DNA of 64,000 nucleotides from Vreelandella zhaodongensis (GTDB lineage Bacteria; Pseudomonadota; Gammaproteobacteria; Pseudomonadales; Halomonadaceae). The notes below the pieces were generated by a model, which was given only the letters and a program-made list of their open reading frames with translations, did not search any database and was not told where the DNA came from. The stretch spans positions 62,001 to 126,000 of the forward strand of contig NZ_JACCDD010000002.1 in assembly GCF_013415115.1 (NCBI RefSeq), written 5' to 3'. Of this stretch, positions 17,612 through 26,653 are shown piece after piece (position 1 is the first letter of the stretch; each line of letters starts with the position of its first letter). The translations under genes and the position numbers were made by a program.

Positions 17612-18235
17612 ATGGCTGCCACTAGAAGAGGCGATGCAGACCCTATGATGACGCTACAAACTGAATTGCTGGATGCCATTTCATGGGCGGCGCAGCAAGG
17701 CTGGACGCCAGCCACCGGCGGTAACTTTTCCGCCCGTACCGAGGCGGGGTATTGGGTCACCGCTTCTGGCCGGGATAAAACCCGTATTCAAGCCGATGAC
17801 CTGCTGCTGTGCGACCTGGATGGCCGAGTGCTATCCGGCGACGGTAAGCCAAGTGCAGAAAGTGATCTTCATGCTGCGCTTTATCGGCTAGACCCGACCA
17901 TCAACTGCGTGCTGCATACCCATACGTTAGCCAGCACCGTTTTATCACGACGCTTTCCAGAGGGCATTAAGCTAAGCGGCTTCGAGATGCAAAAAGCCCT
18001 GCAGGGCAACGTGACCCATGATGCGACTATTCGCCTACCCGTAGTGCCGAATGAACAGGATATGGAAGAGCTAGCCAGGCATGTACGCCTCGGCTGGCCG
18101 ATGCCCTGGGGCTTTTTGGTGGCGGGGCACGGTATTTATGCCGTGGGCGATAGCATCGCTAGTTGCCGTCGGCACTTAGAAGCCATTGAGTTTTTACTGT
18201 CCTGTGTACTTGAAGAGAGCCGGTGGTCTAAATGA
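17612..18235 (+). CDS. mtnB: methylthioribulose-1-phosphate dehydratase
   Basis: This 207-residue class II aldolase-fold enzyme dehydrates methylthioribulose-1-phosphate to the diketo phosphate. It has ATGGNFSAR, SESDLHAALY and the metal ligands in VLHTHT plus a later GHGIYAVG. The ATG at 17612 lacks a clear ribosome site; ATG 17645 (MMTLQTELLDA) is a credible alternative that matches the usual N-terminus better. The stop overlaps mtnC by 4 nt (ATGA). Confidence 0.93.
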   Translation: MAATRRGDADPMMTLQTELLDAISWAAQQGWTPATGGNFSARTEAGYWVTASGRDKTRIQADDLLLCDLDGRVLSGDGKPSAESDLHAALYRLDPTINCVLHTHTLASTVLSRRFPEGIKLSGFEMQKALQGNVTHDATIRLPVVPNEQDMEELARHVRLGWPMPWGFLVAGHGIYAVGDSIASCRRHLEAIEFLLSCVLEESRWSK

Positions 18236-18918
18236 GTAACCCAATCGTACGTGCCGTTGTGACCGATATCGAAGGCACCACCACGGATATTAACTTCGTG
18301 CATAAGGTGCTGTTTCCCTACGCCCAGGCAAAGCTGCCTGACTTCTTACGCGCAAACGCTGAATCTCCGGAGGTCGACGAGCAGATTAACGCGGTACGCC
18401 GTGAAATGGGTGATGCTGATGCCACGTTGGATGCTGTCATTGCCCAGTTGTTGCACTGGATTGAAACCGACCAAAAAGTCACCCCACTGAAAGCACTGCA
18501 AGGCATGGTGTGGGCAGATGGTTATCAGCGTGGCGATTTTAAAGGCCACCTGTATAGCGACGTCGCCCCAGCACTGCGCCAGTGGCAGCAGGCAGGCAAA
18601 GCGCTGTACGTGTATTCATCTGGCTCGGTGCAGGCGCAGAAGCTGCTGTTTGGCTACAGCGATGAAGGCGACTTAACCCCCCTATTTAACGGCTACTTCG
18701 ATACCCATATTGGCCATAAACGCGAAGCCACTGCCTATCAGCGAATTATCGAAGCGCTTGACCTGCCGCCAGCAGCAGTGCTGTTCTTATCTGATGTGGT
18801 AGAAGAGCTGGATGCCGCCAAGCAGGCGGGCATGCAAACCCTGCAGCTGGTCCGCGAAGGCACTCAGGCGGGCAACACCCATGCTTGCGTGACCCGCTTT
18901 GATGAAATAGCCGTTTAG
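18232..18918 (+). CDS. mtnC: enolase-phosphatase (acireductone synthase)
   Basis: This 228-residue HAD-family enzyme enolises and dephosphorylates the diketo intermediate to acireductone. The nucleophile motif is unusual for HAD proteins but standard for MtnC: VTDIEGTTTDINFVHKVLFPYA-type text. It also has YVYSSGSVQAQKLLFGYS and the acidic metal motif FLSDVVEELDAA. Overlap with mtnB indicates coupled translation; mtnD follows after 58 bp. Confidence 0.95.
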   Translation: MSNPIVRAVVTDIEGTTTDINFVHKVLFPYAQAKLPDFLRANAESPEVDEQINAVRREMGDADATLDAVIAQLLHWIETDQKVTPLKALQGMVWADGYQRGDFKGHLYSDVAPALRQWQQAGKALYVYSSGSVQAQKLLFGYSDEGDLTPLFNGYFDTHIGHKREATAYQRIIEALDLPPAAVLFLSDVVEELDAAKQAGMQTLQLVREGTQAGNTHACVTRFDEIAV

Positions 18919-18976
18919 ATCGTTCTTGAAACAGCCCTTTAGCCCTTACCGCTGTCACCTTTAAGGAGAGCATAGA

Positions 18977-19525
18977 ATGTCGCAACTGAAAGTATTTGCT
19001 GATCAAAATCCTAATGATGCCCTGCTGGACACCACCGACGGCGAGCAGATTACGACTGAGCTCAAGCGTGTAGGCGTACTGTTTGAACGCTGGGCAACGC
19101 CGGGCGAGATCGCCGACGACGCCACCCAGGAAGACATTTTGGCGCTCTACCAAGAAGACATCGACCGCGTGAAATCCATGGGCGGCTACCAAACCGTTGA
19201 TGTACTGCACATGGTGCCCACGCACCCAGACAAAAACGCCATGCGCCAAAAGTTCTTAAACGAGCACCGCCATCACGAGGACGAAGTACGCTTTTTCGTT
19301 AAGGGGCAGGGGCTTTTCTGCCTGCATATTGAAGACAAGGTGTATCAGGTACTGTGTACCCGCAATGACCTGATCAGCGTACCCGCGAACACACCCCATT
19401 GGTTCGATATGGGCCCAGCGCCAGAATTCACTGCACTGCGCTTCTTCGATAACGTTGAAGGCTGGGTTCCTCACTGGACAGAGAGCGATATCGCCGGGAA
19501 GTTTGATCGTCTGGATCAGTTGTAA
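18977..19525 (+). CDS. mtnD: acireductone dioxygenase
   Basis: This 182-residue cupin oxidises acireductone to the keto-acid precursor of methionine (Fe form) or to an off-pathway product (Ni form). The metal site is HRHHEDEVRFFV with a later His in VPANTPHWFDMG. AAGGAG is 8 nt before the ATG. It is the last gene of mtnBCD and convergent with mtnK, with about 200 bp of structured intergenic DNA between them. Confidence 0.95.
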   Translation: MSQLKVFADQNPNDALLDTTDGEQITTELKRVGVLFERWATPGEIADDATQEDILALYQEDIDRVKSMGGYQTVDVLHMVPTHPDKNAMRQKFLNEHRHHEDEVRFFVKGQGLFCLHIEDKVYQVLCTRNDLISVPANTPHWFDMGPAPEFTALRFFDNVEGWVPHWTESDIAGKFDRLDQL

Positions 19526-19559
19526 GCTGTGAATGGTGAATCGTAAGTTGTTAATTGTA

Positions 19560-19700
19560 GGAGGCAGTTTTAGCGCCAGCGCACCCGCGAAGCAGCGCCA
19601 GCGTTGCCGAAGTTGGCACCGAGGCCTGCTCGGTCACAGTGCCATTATCCAGGCGGCTATCGCCGCCGTCGCGGGTGCCTCATACGCTCGTCCCTCGCGA
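19560..19700. repeat. structured GC-rich intergenic element, REP-like
   Basis: Between mtnD and mtnK lie a direct repeat (AGCGCCAGCG at 19572-19581 and 19594-19603), an inverted pair (GCACCCGCGA 19581-19590; TCGCGGGTGC 19669-19678) and a short hairpin (GGCGGC-TATC-GCCGCC, 19652-19667). A near-repeat, GTGAATGGTGAATC, precedes it. This looks like a dispersed intergenic palindromic element or 3'-end structure for the convergent genes. Confidence 0.35.
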
Positions 19701-19730
19701 AATTCGTTACACCGCGCTACGAGGAAGCGC

Positions 19731-20996
19731 TTATAACACCTCTTGCTGGTTATACGCCCTGGCTAAATCCGCCAGCGCGCTAAGATCACAGTAGGTTTCA
19801 GGTTCCATAATTAATGCTTGGCCCATCAGCACATTGCGTGCTTCAAGCTTAGCGCGAAGGGCAGTATCTTCAATCTCTTCAAAATCAGCGTTGTGGGCCA
19901 GCGATAAAACGCGACGGTGCATTTCGATACCGCAGTAGGCCAGCGCATCCAGACGGATCTCTTCGAGCAACGCATCACAGGCGTCGTCAGCACTATTGCC
20001 CTGGGCTTCAAACAGCGCTTTCGGAAACAGAATACCGGTGCGTTCGGTTTGCCACAGGTGACGGAACTCAGCATCAAAGCGGGTAAAGCACGCCTCAATC
20101 ACCTCAAGAATCCACGCTTGGTAGGTATCAAGCTCATCGGCTTGGCGATGGGCAGGCTGACTGAAGTAGGCCATCAAGAAGTTAGCGACGGCCATTCCTA
20201 AGTCAAAAGCCATTGGCCCATACTGAGAAAACTCGGGATCAATCACGCGCACATCCGACTCGGTGGCCATAATCGATCCAGAGTGCAAATCACCGTGCAG
20301 CATGGTTTCGGTATTCGCGGTAAATTTCATCAACAACCGCTGTACCTTGGCTTTTAATCGCGTATTCCGGCGCAATTCATCCACGACCGGCGAAAGCTCC
20401 GGCGTATGGTGGTTCATTTCGGCGCCGTAATAGGGGTCGGTAAATACCAGAGATTCAGTAATCGCAGGGATCGCAACGTTGCCTGAAAACAGTCCCACGT
20501 CAGCCTTTTTCTCAGGGCTGCTTAAGGAGAGTTCCGAGCCACGAAACGCCATGCGCGCGCAAAACTCACCGATGGCTTCACCAAGCTGGGTAACCTGCTC
20601 GCCGTTCATCAGCTTGCGACGCAAAATCGTGTGCGGGTGGAGGTACTCCATAACGATCAGCGCTTGGGGCTTGTCGAAATAAAACACCTCTGGCGCGATG
20701 CCAGGCGCACGCTGAGCTTGGCGCACTAGGGCGTAGTATTCAAAGTGGGCACGGTAAAGCGGCAGTGGCCAGCTCTCACCGACCATACGAACATAGGGTA
20801 GCGCTTGTTTTACCACCACGCTGCCCGCACTCCCCGATACAATGAACACCAGGTTGAGGTTGCCATCTCCTACTTCACGGATCTGCCACTGTCCAGGGTT
20901 GCCGCCCACTCGACTTGCAACTTCCTCTACATCACCAAGCCGCTGTGCCAATGTATCGACATCCAATGCCTCATAAGGCTGCTCGTGTGCCACCAT
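19731..20996 (-). CDS. mtnK: S-methyl-5-thioribose kinase
   Basis: This 421-residue kinase of the aminoglycoside-phosphotransferase fold makes methylthioribose-1-phosphate, the substrate of MtnA. Kinase motifs are MLHGDLHSGSIM (catalytic Asp) and VRVIDPEFSQYGPMAFDLG (metal site); the N-terminal VGDGNLNLVFIV is the MtnK nucleotide loop. ATG 20996 is chosen because GAGGG lies 6 nt upstream; an earlier in-frame start at 21050 has no such site. Its presence implies that the cell splits methylthioadenosine by a nucleosidase rather than a phosphorylase. Confidence 0.93.
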   Translation of the reverse strand: MVAHEQPYEALDVDTLAQRLGDVEEVASRVGGNPGQWQIREVGDGNLNLVFIVSGSAGSVVVKQALPYVRMVGESWPLPLYRAHFEYYALVRQAQRAPGIAPEVFYFDKPQALIVMEYLHPHTILRRKLMNGEQVTQLGEAIGEFCARMAFRGSELSLSSPEKKADVGLFSGNVAIPAITESLVFTDPYYGAEMNHHTPELSPVVDELRRNTRLKAKVQRLLMKFTANTETMLHGDLHSGSIMATESDVRVIDPEFSQYGPMAFDLGMAVANFLMAYFSQPAHRQADELDTYQAWILEVIEACFTRFDAEFRHLWQTERTGILFPKALFEAQGNSADDACDALLEEIRLDALAYCGIEMHRRVLSLAHNADFEEIEDTALRAKLEARNVLMGQALIMEPETYCDLSALADLARAYNQQEVL

Positions 20997-21087
20997 TTTA
21001 TCCCTCACGAAAAATGATGCTTGTTTGTCATACCCCAGCAGGGTTGTCAAATAGCAGCCTCACTAGCAGCGCCTCCTTACTTATTGG

Positions 21088-22284
21088 TCACTCAATATCG
21101 GCCACACAAACGCAGTTACGGCCTTGTCTTTTAGCTCTATAAAGCGCTGTGTCTGCATGGGCTAAAAACTCATCTGGCGTAAAGCGATTCGTCGGGCATA
21201 GCAATGCCACACCGATACTGACAGTAACAAGACGCTGCCCTGAGCAACCATAATTAGGGATATATAACGCCTCAATACTGCACCGGATGCGCTCCGCCGC
21301 TTGCCTTACTGCTTGTGACGTTGCGTTAGGCATCAACACCACAAATTCCTCGCCCCCAAAGCGCACCACTAGATCAGTATCTCGGCTATTTGCTTGTATG
21401 GTGGCCGCCACTTGGCGCAGGCACTGGTCACCCTGTAAATGTCCATAATAATCGTTGTAGGCTTTAAAATAATCGATATCGATCACCATAAGGCCCAAAA
21501 AATTATGCTTATCAATCGCTTCCTGCCAGCGTAGTGGAAAAATCGTGTCAAACTGACGCCGATTGGCGATATTGGTTAATGGGTCGGTAACCGACAACCG
21601 AGACAGCTTCCGATTGTCTTTTAGATAATAGCCAGATCTTATTTTTTCTTTCAAAACAAGCAGATACCCAGACCTTTCGCTGCGTTCAAGCCGGTAATTA
21701 GCAAACAGTGTAAATAACGCTTTAGCAACGATAGAAAACATCGCCAATCGCTTTGCTTCTATTGGCATCGGCTCATAGGCCACGATAAACGCCAACATTA
21801 TCAAAACGCCAATGCCGGATGAGGCACAGGCATAGCTAAAACGCAGCGGATAAATAATATTTCCCACTACCAAAATAAGACCAAAAGAGAAAACATCTAA
21901 ATAAGAATACGGCTCTGTTGACGTTACAAAAATCAAACAAGAAACCATCATGGCAACCACTACTGTCGTCGCCATTAATGTTTCACGTATGGCAGGAGCA
22001 ACGCCACGATAAACCAACCACAGTATCGTCAAGCCAATAGGCAACATCACGCCTATTCGTAACTGCACCGCTGTGAGAAAAGAATCAGGCCGAAAGCTGT
22101 AATCGTTGATGAGAAACAAGCTATAAATAGAGGCGGCTATCAGCCCTGCCACCACCATATTGAGACTGCGCTGACGCTGAGTATCGGCCTCAAATCGCGC
22201 CTCAACCTCTTCAGAAAATTTCAATCGCCAAGGTCTTTTTTCAAGCTCTTCCTCCACGGCCTTAAGCAATGCATCGTTAATCAT
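21088..22284 (-). CDS. membrane-bound diguanylate cyclase
   Basis: The 398-residue protein has about five to six hydrophobic segments (residues ~42-200, MASE-like membrane sensor) followed by a GGDEF domain. The active motif RFGGEEFVVL is intact and is preceded by an RDTD inhibitory (I-site) motif at the normal five-residue spacing, so it should make cyclic-di-GMP with product inhibition. Catalytic-domain landmarks DPLTNIANRRQFD and IDIDYFKAYNDYYGH are normal. It is monocistronic; no ligand can be inferred. Confidence 0.9.
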   Translation of the reverse strand: MINDALLKAVEEELEKRPWRLKFSEEVEARFEADTQRQRSLNMVVAGLIAASIYSLFLINDYSFRPDSFLTAVQLRIGVMLPIGLTILWLVYRGVAPAIRETLMATTVVVAMMVSCLIFVTSTEPYSYLDVFSFGLILVVGNIIYPLRFSYACASSGIGVLIMLAFIVAYEPMPIEAKRLAMFSIVAKALFTLFANYRLERSERSGYLLVLKEKIRSGYYLKDNRKLSRLSVTDPLTNIANRRQFDTIFPLRWQEAIDKHNFLGLMVIDIDYFKAYNDYYGHLQGDQCLRQVAATIQANSRDTDLVVRFGGEEFVVLMPNATSQAVRQAAERIRCSIEALYIPNYGCSGQRLVTVSIGVALLCPTNRFTPDEFLAHADTALYRAKRQGRNCVCVADIE

Positions 22285-22465
22285 CCCTTGCCCCTCTACC
22301 GCTTGAGAGATTTTCTTTTTATTGCATAACCATGAAGAAATAAGGTTATCGCTTGCATGCTCAAACAGTTTGCCACACTAGCGCTTAGTTAAAAGCAATA
22401 TTCTTTCATTTTTGAAACAATTCATACTCCATTGATAATTAATAATAAATACATTCTTTTATGCT

Positions 22466-22497
22466 AAAAAAAGACGCCCCGCTTATGCGGGGCGTCT
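22466..22497 (-). terminator. rho-independent terminator of the symporter gene
   Basis: An 11-bp perfect GC-rich stem (AGACGCCCCGC / GCGGGGCGTCT) with a TTAT loop is followed on the minus strand by seven T residues. It lies 27 bp after the symporter stop. Confidence 0.93.
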
Positions 22498-22523
22498 GTA
22501 TTGCACCAGAATGAGAGGTAGCG

Positions 22524-24122
22524 TTAACCGCCTGCAAACGTGGCGTACATAATCACCACCAATACCACGAGCACAATGCCGGTCGGCACGGCGCCTTTCC
22601 AAGGGGTAAGGTCAACATCGCCCGAATCTTCTTGTACCCAGGCGGTGGCGCGGGGGCGTAGCTTACCGATAATCAGCATCACGGCAACCAACAGCACGAA
22701 CACGGCGGCAACGAAGTGGAACTCATGCATCACCACCGGCAGCTTGTTAAACGGCGGAACGAAATAACCCGCGGCGATCAACAAACAGCCACCCACCAGC
22801 GCTACTTTCGCTGCCATGGGAGGCACGCGCTTAGTCAGAAGCCCCACCAGAACAACCGCTAAAATGGGGATAAAGTAAATCGCGTTCATCTTCTGCAAGT
22901 AGCCGAACAGACTGTCTTGACCAGCCAACAGCGGCGCAATAATCATGGTGCTCACGGCCATGATCCAGCCAAATACCTTGCCGGATTTCACGACCTCTTC
23001 TTCAGTGGCGTCTTTTTTAAGCACGCCTTTGTAAATGCCCAAGCTAAAAATCGTGGTGGTGCTGTTTAGCGCCGAGTTAAACGAGGAGAGAATCGCTCCC
23101 ACCATCACCGCAGCAAAAAAGCCTGTTAGGTACGGCGGCAACACGTTGAATACCAAGTGGCCGTACGCTTCGTCCGCGCGAATGCCTTGGTCAGCGTAAA
23201 GGTGGTAAGCAATGATACCCGGCAGCACCAGATAGAGCGGGCCTAACAGCTTAAAAAAGCCGGTTAGCAACACGCCTTTTTGGCCTTCAGCGAGATTTTT
23301 AGCGGCAAAGGTGCGCTGGATAATTTGCTGATTGGTGGTCCAGTAAAATAGATGCAGCAACAGAACACCGGTGAAGATAGTTGAGAATGGCACCTGCTGA
23401 TCAGGGCCACCCACTGAATTAAACTTGCTCGGGTCGCTCTCTTTTAGGATGCTCCAGCCTTCCATCACGCCGCTACCACCGCTCACCGCTTGCAGGCCGA
23501 AGTAAACGATGACAAATCCACCGATCAATAGACCGACACCATTCAACGTATCCGAGACCGCCACCGTACGTAGACCGCCAAATAGCGCATACACCGCACC
23601 AATGATGCCGACCGTCCAGACAGTAGCCCAAAGCAGCGCCGTGCTCGACTCAATGCCAGTCAGGCCTTGAAGGTCTAGCATGCCCTGCAAGCCAATGGCA
23701 CCTGAGTAGAGAATAATTGGCAGCAGCACCACCGCATAAGCAATTAAGAAAATAACGTTGGCAATCAGCTGTGTGCCATTATCAAAACGTATTGCCAGCA
23801 GTTGTGGGAGCGTGGCAATACCACTCTTAAGAAAGCGCGGTAGGAAAAACAGCGCCAGTGCCACCAGCGCAATAACCGCCACCACCTCCCACGCCATTAC
23901 ACTGAGGCCATCGGTAAACGCTGAACCGTTTAACCCGACCATCTGCTCGGTAGAGAGATTTGTCATCAACATCGAAGCAGCAATGAGTGGAAAGGTTAGC
24001 GTTCTGCCCGCCAAAAAGTAGCCGCTGGTACTACGGTGATCATCTCGACGCGTAATACGCCACGTCACAAAGGCCACCAGGCCCGTAAAAAAGATAAACG
24101 ATGCCAGCGTTAGGGCATGCAT
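22524..24122 (-). CDS. sodium:solute symporter (SSS/SLC5 family)
   Basis: This 532-residue transporter has about 14 hydrophobic segments. It fits the sugar/polyol-type branch of the SSS family (vSGLT/YidK-like), with [19 protein letters not shown] after the first span and AQ-type features such as [20 protein letters not shown]. It imports an unidentified solute with sodium. ATG 24122 has AAGGA about 8 nt upstream and gives the first membrane span directly, so it is preferred over 24188. It is monocistronic, with its own terminator; no catabolic neighbour hints at the substrate. Confidence 0.85.
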   Translation of the reverse strand: MHALTLASFIFFTGLVAFVTWRITRRDDHRSTSGYFLAGRTLTFPLIAASMLMTNLSTEQMVGLNGSAFTDGLSVMAWEVVAVIALVALALFFLPRFLKSGIATLPQLLAIRFDNGTQLIANVIFLIAYAVVLLPIILYSGAIGLQGMLDLQGLTGIESSTALLWATVWTVGIIGAVYALFGGLRTVAVSDTLNGVGLLIGGFVIVYFGLQAVSGGSGVMEGWSILKESDPSKFNSVGGPDQQVPFSTIFTGVLLLHLFYWTTNQQIIQRTFAAKNLAEGQKGVLLTGFFKLLGPLYLVLPGIIAYHLYADQGIRADEAYGHLVFNVLPPYLTGFFAAVMVGAILSSFNSALNSTTTIFSLGIYKGVLKKDATEEEVVKSGKVFGWIMAVSTMIIAPLLAGQDSLFGYLQKMNAIYFIPILAVVLVGLLTKRVPPMAAKVALVGGCLLIAAGYFVPPFNKLPVVMHEFHFVAAVFVLLVAVMLIIGKLRPRATAWVQEDSGDVDLTPWKGAVPTGIVLVVLVVIMYATFAGG

Positions 24123-24615
24123 GGAAAGATCCTTAGGAGTAGTCGCCAAGGAAGCAGACGACGCGGTGAATTTAGGTAAAATTACCAATATCGGCGTGAT
24201 TCTAAGCAGGTGAAACGATTCATCTATTATTCTTTAGTAGCAACAAAGAACAAAAGAGACGGTTTTTTACTACTTGAGCAATCTTTTTACAAGGCGTTGG
24301 CGATGTTGGTCACTACGGCCATCCCAAAATGGCGTTGCATTGGCGACCGCTCTTAGGCTTTGTACGAAAAGTCGGCGAGCGCATGACGTTTTCGTACAAA
24401 GCCTAAAACCTGAATTCATACAATAAGAGCAGCACCGGCGCGCCATCCTTCGCCGGTAACGTAGTAGAGCGTTAATTAGAAAACTGGACAGCCTTCATAA
24501 AAGCCGCTGAAATCGTTCTACAATACGGCTATTAACATTTTTTAATGCTAGGTGACCTGCGCAAGCACTTCTCCTACTCACTGGCGTCAACGGTTAACTT
24601 GGAGTAAAAGCGATA
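24123..24615. other. 493-bp intergenic region with a long palindrome
   Basis: This region separates the symporter from the chemosensory operon and must hold both promoters. Its clearest structure is a perfect 18-bp inverted repeat (24353-24406). I see no gene; a possible -10 (TACAAT, 24519-24524) for the operon is weak. Confidence 0.5.
24353..24406. repeat. perfect 18-bp inverted repeat with 18-nt loop
   Basis: TTAGGCTTTGTACGAAAA (24353-24370) is matched exactly by its reverse complement at 24389-24406. The stem is only moderately GC-rich and has no T-tract, so an ordinary terminator is not the best reading. It could be a pair of abutting transposon ends, a miniature element or a protein-binding palindrome. 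Confidence 0.6.
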
Positions 24616-26643
24616 ATGACAGCGCGTTGGAAATCCTTGCCATTACGGTTTCGACTATTTATCTCGTTCGGTACGGTATTGGCACTGGCTATGTTGCTAG
24701 CACTTTATTTGCAGGCGCGCTCCCACAGCCAAGCGCGTCTGGATAATTTGCTAAACGAAGAGCTGCCAGCCCAAGTAGAGAGCCTTGCAACGCGCCTAAC
24801 CCTGAGGCTAAGCCCTGCGTTGGCGCTATCGGAAAGCCTTGCCGACAGTTACTTTATTGAGCAGTGGGTGCGCGACGGCTTCCCTGACGCTGAACAGCCC
24901 GCCATCATGCGCTATTTGTCTCGTTTAATGGCGCAACTCGACACTGAGCTTTTGTTTATCGCGGCTCAATATCAAGGTCGCGGCTACTACTTTCAGTACC
25001 GAAACGAAGAGCTCTTAGAGCGTATGCTGCAAGCACCTGGCAGCGATGATGATTGGTACTATCAATTCACCGATAGCAATGCTGCTTATAATTTAAACTT
25101 AGACAGTGACACCTTTTCACCGGAGGAAGCATTTGTCTTCTTAAATTTTCGAAGCCGCGAAGAAGCGCTTAACGGCCGCCCACTGGTAGTGGCGGGTGCC
25201 GGTTTAGATCTTTCCCAACTGGCTCAGTTAATCGAAGACTTTCGATTAGGAGATACGGGGCGCGCAGCGCTACTTAGTGAGGAGGGTGAGCTACTCATTC
25301 GCAGCGACGAAACTAACCTTGAGGCGCTTCAAAGCCAAGAGGCAGACAACCTACTTCAAACTGATAGTGAACTCCGCGTGCGTGAGATCCAGCGTGATAA
25401 CCAGTCGTTTTTAATCACCACCCGCTGGTTACCCGAAATTCAGCGCTATCTCATGGTTGAGGTCTCTAAAGAGGAGTACTTAACCTCAATCAGACAGCGC
25501 TTCTTGACGTCTACCGGCATCGGGTTTCTGATTCTCTTCGTTGGACTGGTTATTTTATATCCGCTCACTGGCAGTTTGATTCGCCCCTTAACCCGCTTTC
25601 AGCGTCAGCTAAAAGAGATCACCCACAGCCTTGATCTATCACGCCGCGTAGAAACTGATGACAAGGCTGAGCTTGGCGACTTAGCCGATCAAACTAATGA
25701 GCTGCTAGCACGGTTATCTCGAACCATTATGGCTGTTTCAAGTAATGCTCTGGCACTTACCCAGGTGGCTGACCGTTTAGCTCAAACAGCGGGCTTATCG
25801 GGAATCCAAGGGGGCGACATCAGTCATGAGGCAAACCAAACCATGGCCGCCGCCGTGGAAGAAATGGCGTCGTCCGTGGCTGAGATTACCTCGACCATGG
25901 AAGAGCTTTCCACCTCATCGACACAAATCGCTGACCACTCCCAGTCTGTCGTAGAGGTGGCGAATCAAACGCTGGAGCGCAGTCGTAAAGGCAGCACAGC
26001 GATGCAGCTGCTACAGTCTAAAATGCAAGATATCCGCAGTGACAGCGAGCAAAGCCTGTCAGAGATCATGGCACTAGGTGCTAAATCTAAGCAGATCAGC
26101 AAAGTCATGGAGCTGATTAACACGCTTGCTGCCCAAACTAAACTTATCGCTTTCAATGCGGCACTAGAAGCCTCTAGTGCCGGCGAATCTGGCCGCCGCT
26201 TCTCCGTCGTTGCTAACGAAATACGCCGTTTGGCAGACAGCGTTACTGACTCAACCCAAGAGATTGAAGGCCACACAGAAGACATTCAAAACGCGATTAA
26301 CCGCCTCGTCGTTGCCTCTGAAAAAGGCGCATCATCTATTGAGAAAGGCGTCGAAGTCAGTGTTAGTACCGCCCAGGACCTAGATGCCCTTCTCAAAGCA
26401 GCCAGCCAAACCAGTAGCGCGGCACAACAGATATCACTGTCAACTCAGCAACAGAAAACCGCTAGCAATCAGGTAGTGATTGCCCTACGAGATATCGATA
26501 CAGCCAGTTCGCGTAATGCACAGTCAGTGCGCAGCATTACCGATATCAGCCAAGATATGATTAATATGTCAGCAGAGCTCAATGCACTGGTGCAGGAGTT
26601 TACCCTGGCTCAGCAAGATGCTGAGCACCAACGCCCTTCGTGA
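24616..26643 (+). CDS. methyl-accepting chemoreceptor of a Wsp-like system
   Basis: This 675-residue receptor has a membrane span (~12-32), a large periplasmic sensor of Cache type, a second span (~297-316), HAMP, and a long coiled-coil signalling region. The hairpin tip reads AAQTKLIAFNAALEASSAG and GRRFSVVANEIRRLADSV, a variant of the usual QTNLLALNAAIEAARAGE.GRGFAVVA. There is no C-terminal CheR/CheB-tethering pentapeptide. It heads an operon of eight genes whose output is a GGDEF protein, so it is more likely a surface or envelope sensor than a swimming receptor. Confidence 0.9.
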   Translation: MTARWKSLPLRFRLFISFGTVLALAMLLALYLQARSHSQARLDNLLNEELPAQVESLATRLTLRLSPALALSESLADSYFIEQWVRDGFPDAEQPAIMRYLSRLMAQLDTELLFIAAQYQGRGYYFQYRNEELLERMLQAPGSDDDWYYQFTDSNAAYNLNLDSDTFSPEEAFVFLNFRSREEALNGRPLVVAGAGLDLSQLAQLIEDFRLGDTGRAALLSEEGELLIRSDETNLEALQSQEADNLLQTDSELRVREIQRDNQSFLITTRWLPEIQRYLMVEVSKEEYLTSIRQRFLTSTGIGFLILFVGLVILYPLTGSLIRPLTRFQRQLKEITHSLDLSRRVETDDKAELGDLADQTNELLARLSRTIMAVSSNALALTQVADRLAQTAGLSGIQGGDISHEANQTMAAAVEEMASSVAEITSTMEELSTSSTQIADHSQSVVEVANQTLERSRKGSTAMQLLQSKMQDIRSDSEQSLSEIMALGAKSKQISKVMELINTLAAQTKLIAFNAALEASSAGESGRRFSVVANEIRRLADSVTDSTQEIEGHTEDIQNAINRLVVASEKGASSIEKGVEVSVSTAQDLDALLKAASQTSSAAQQISLSTQQQKTASNQVVIALRDIDTASSRNAQSVRSITDISQDMINMSAELNALVQEFTLAQQDAEHQRPS

Positions 26644-26653
26644 GGATGCCGCG

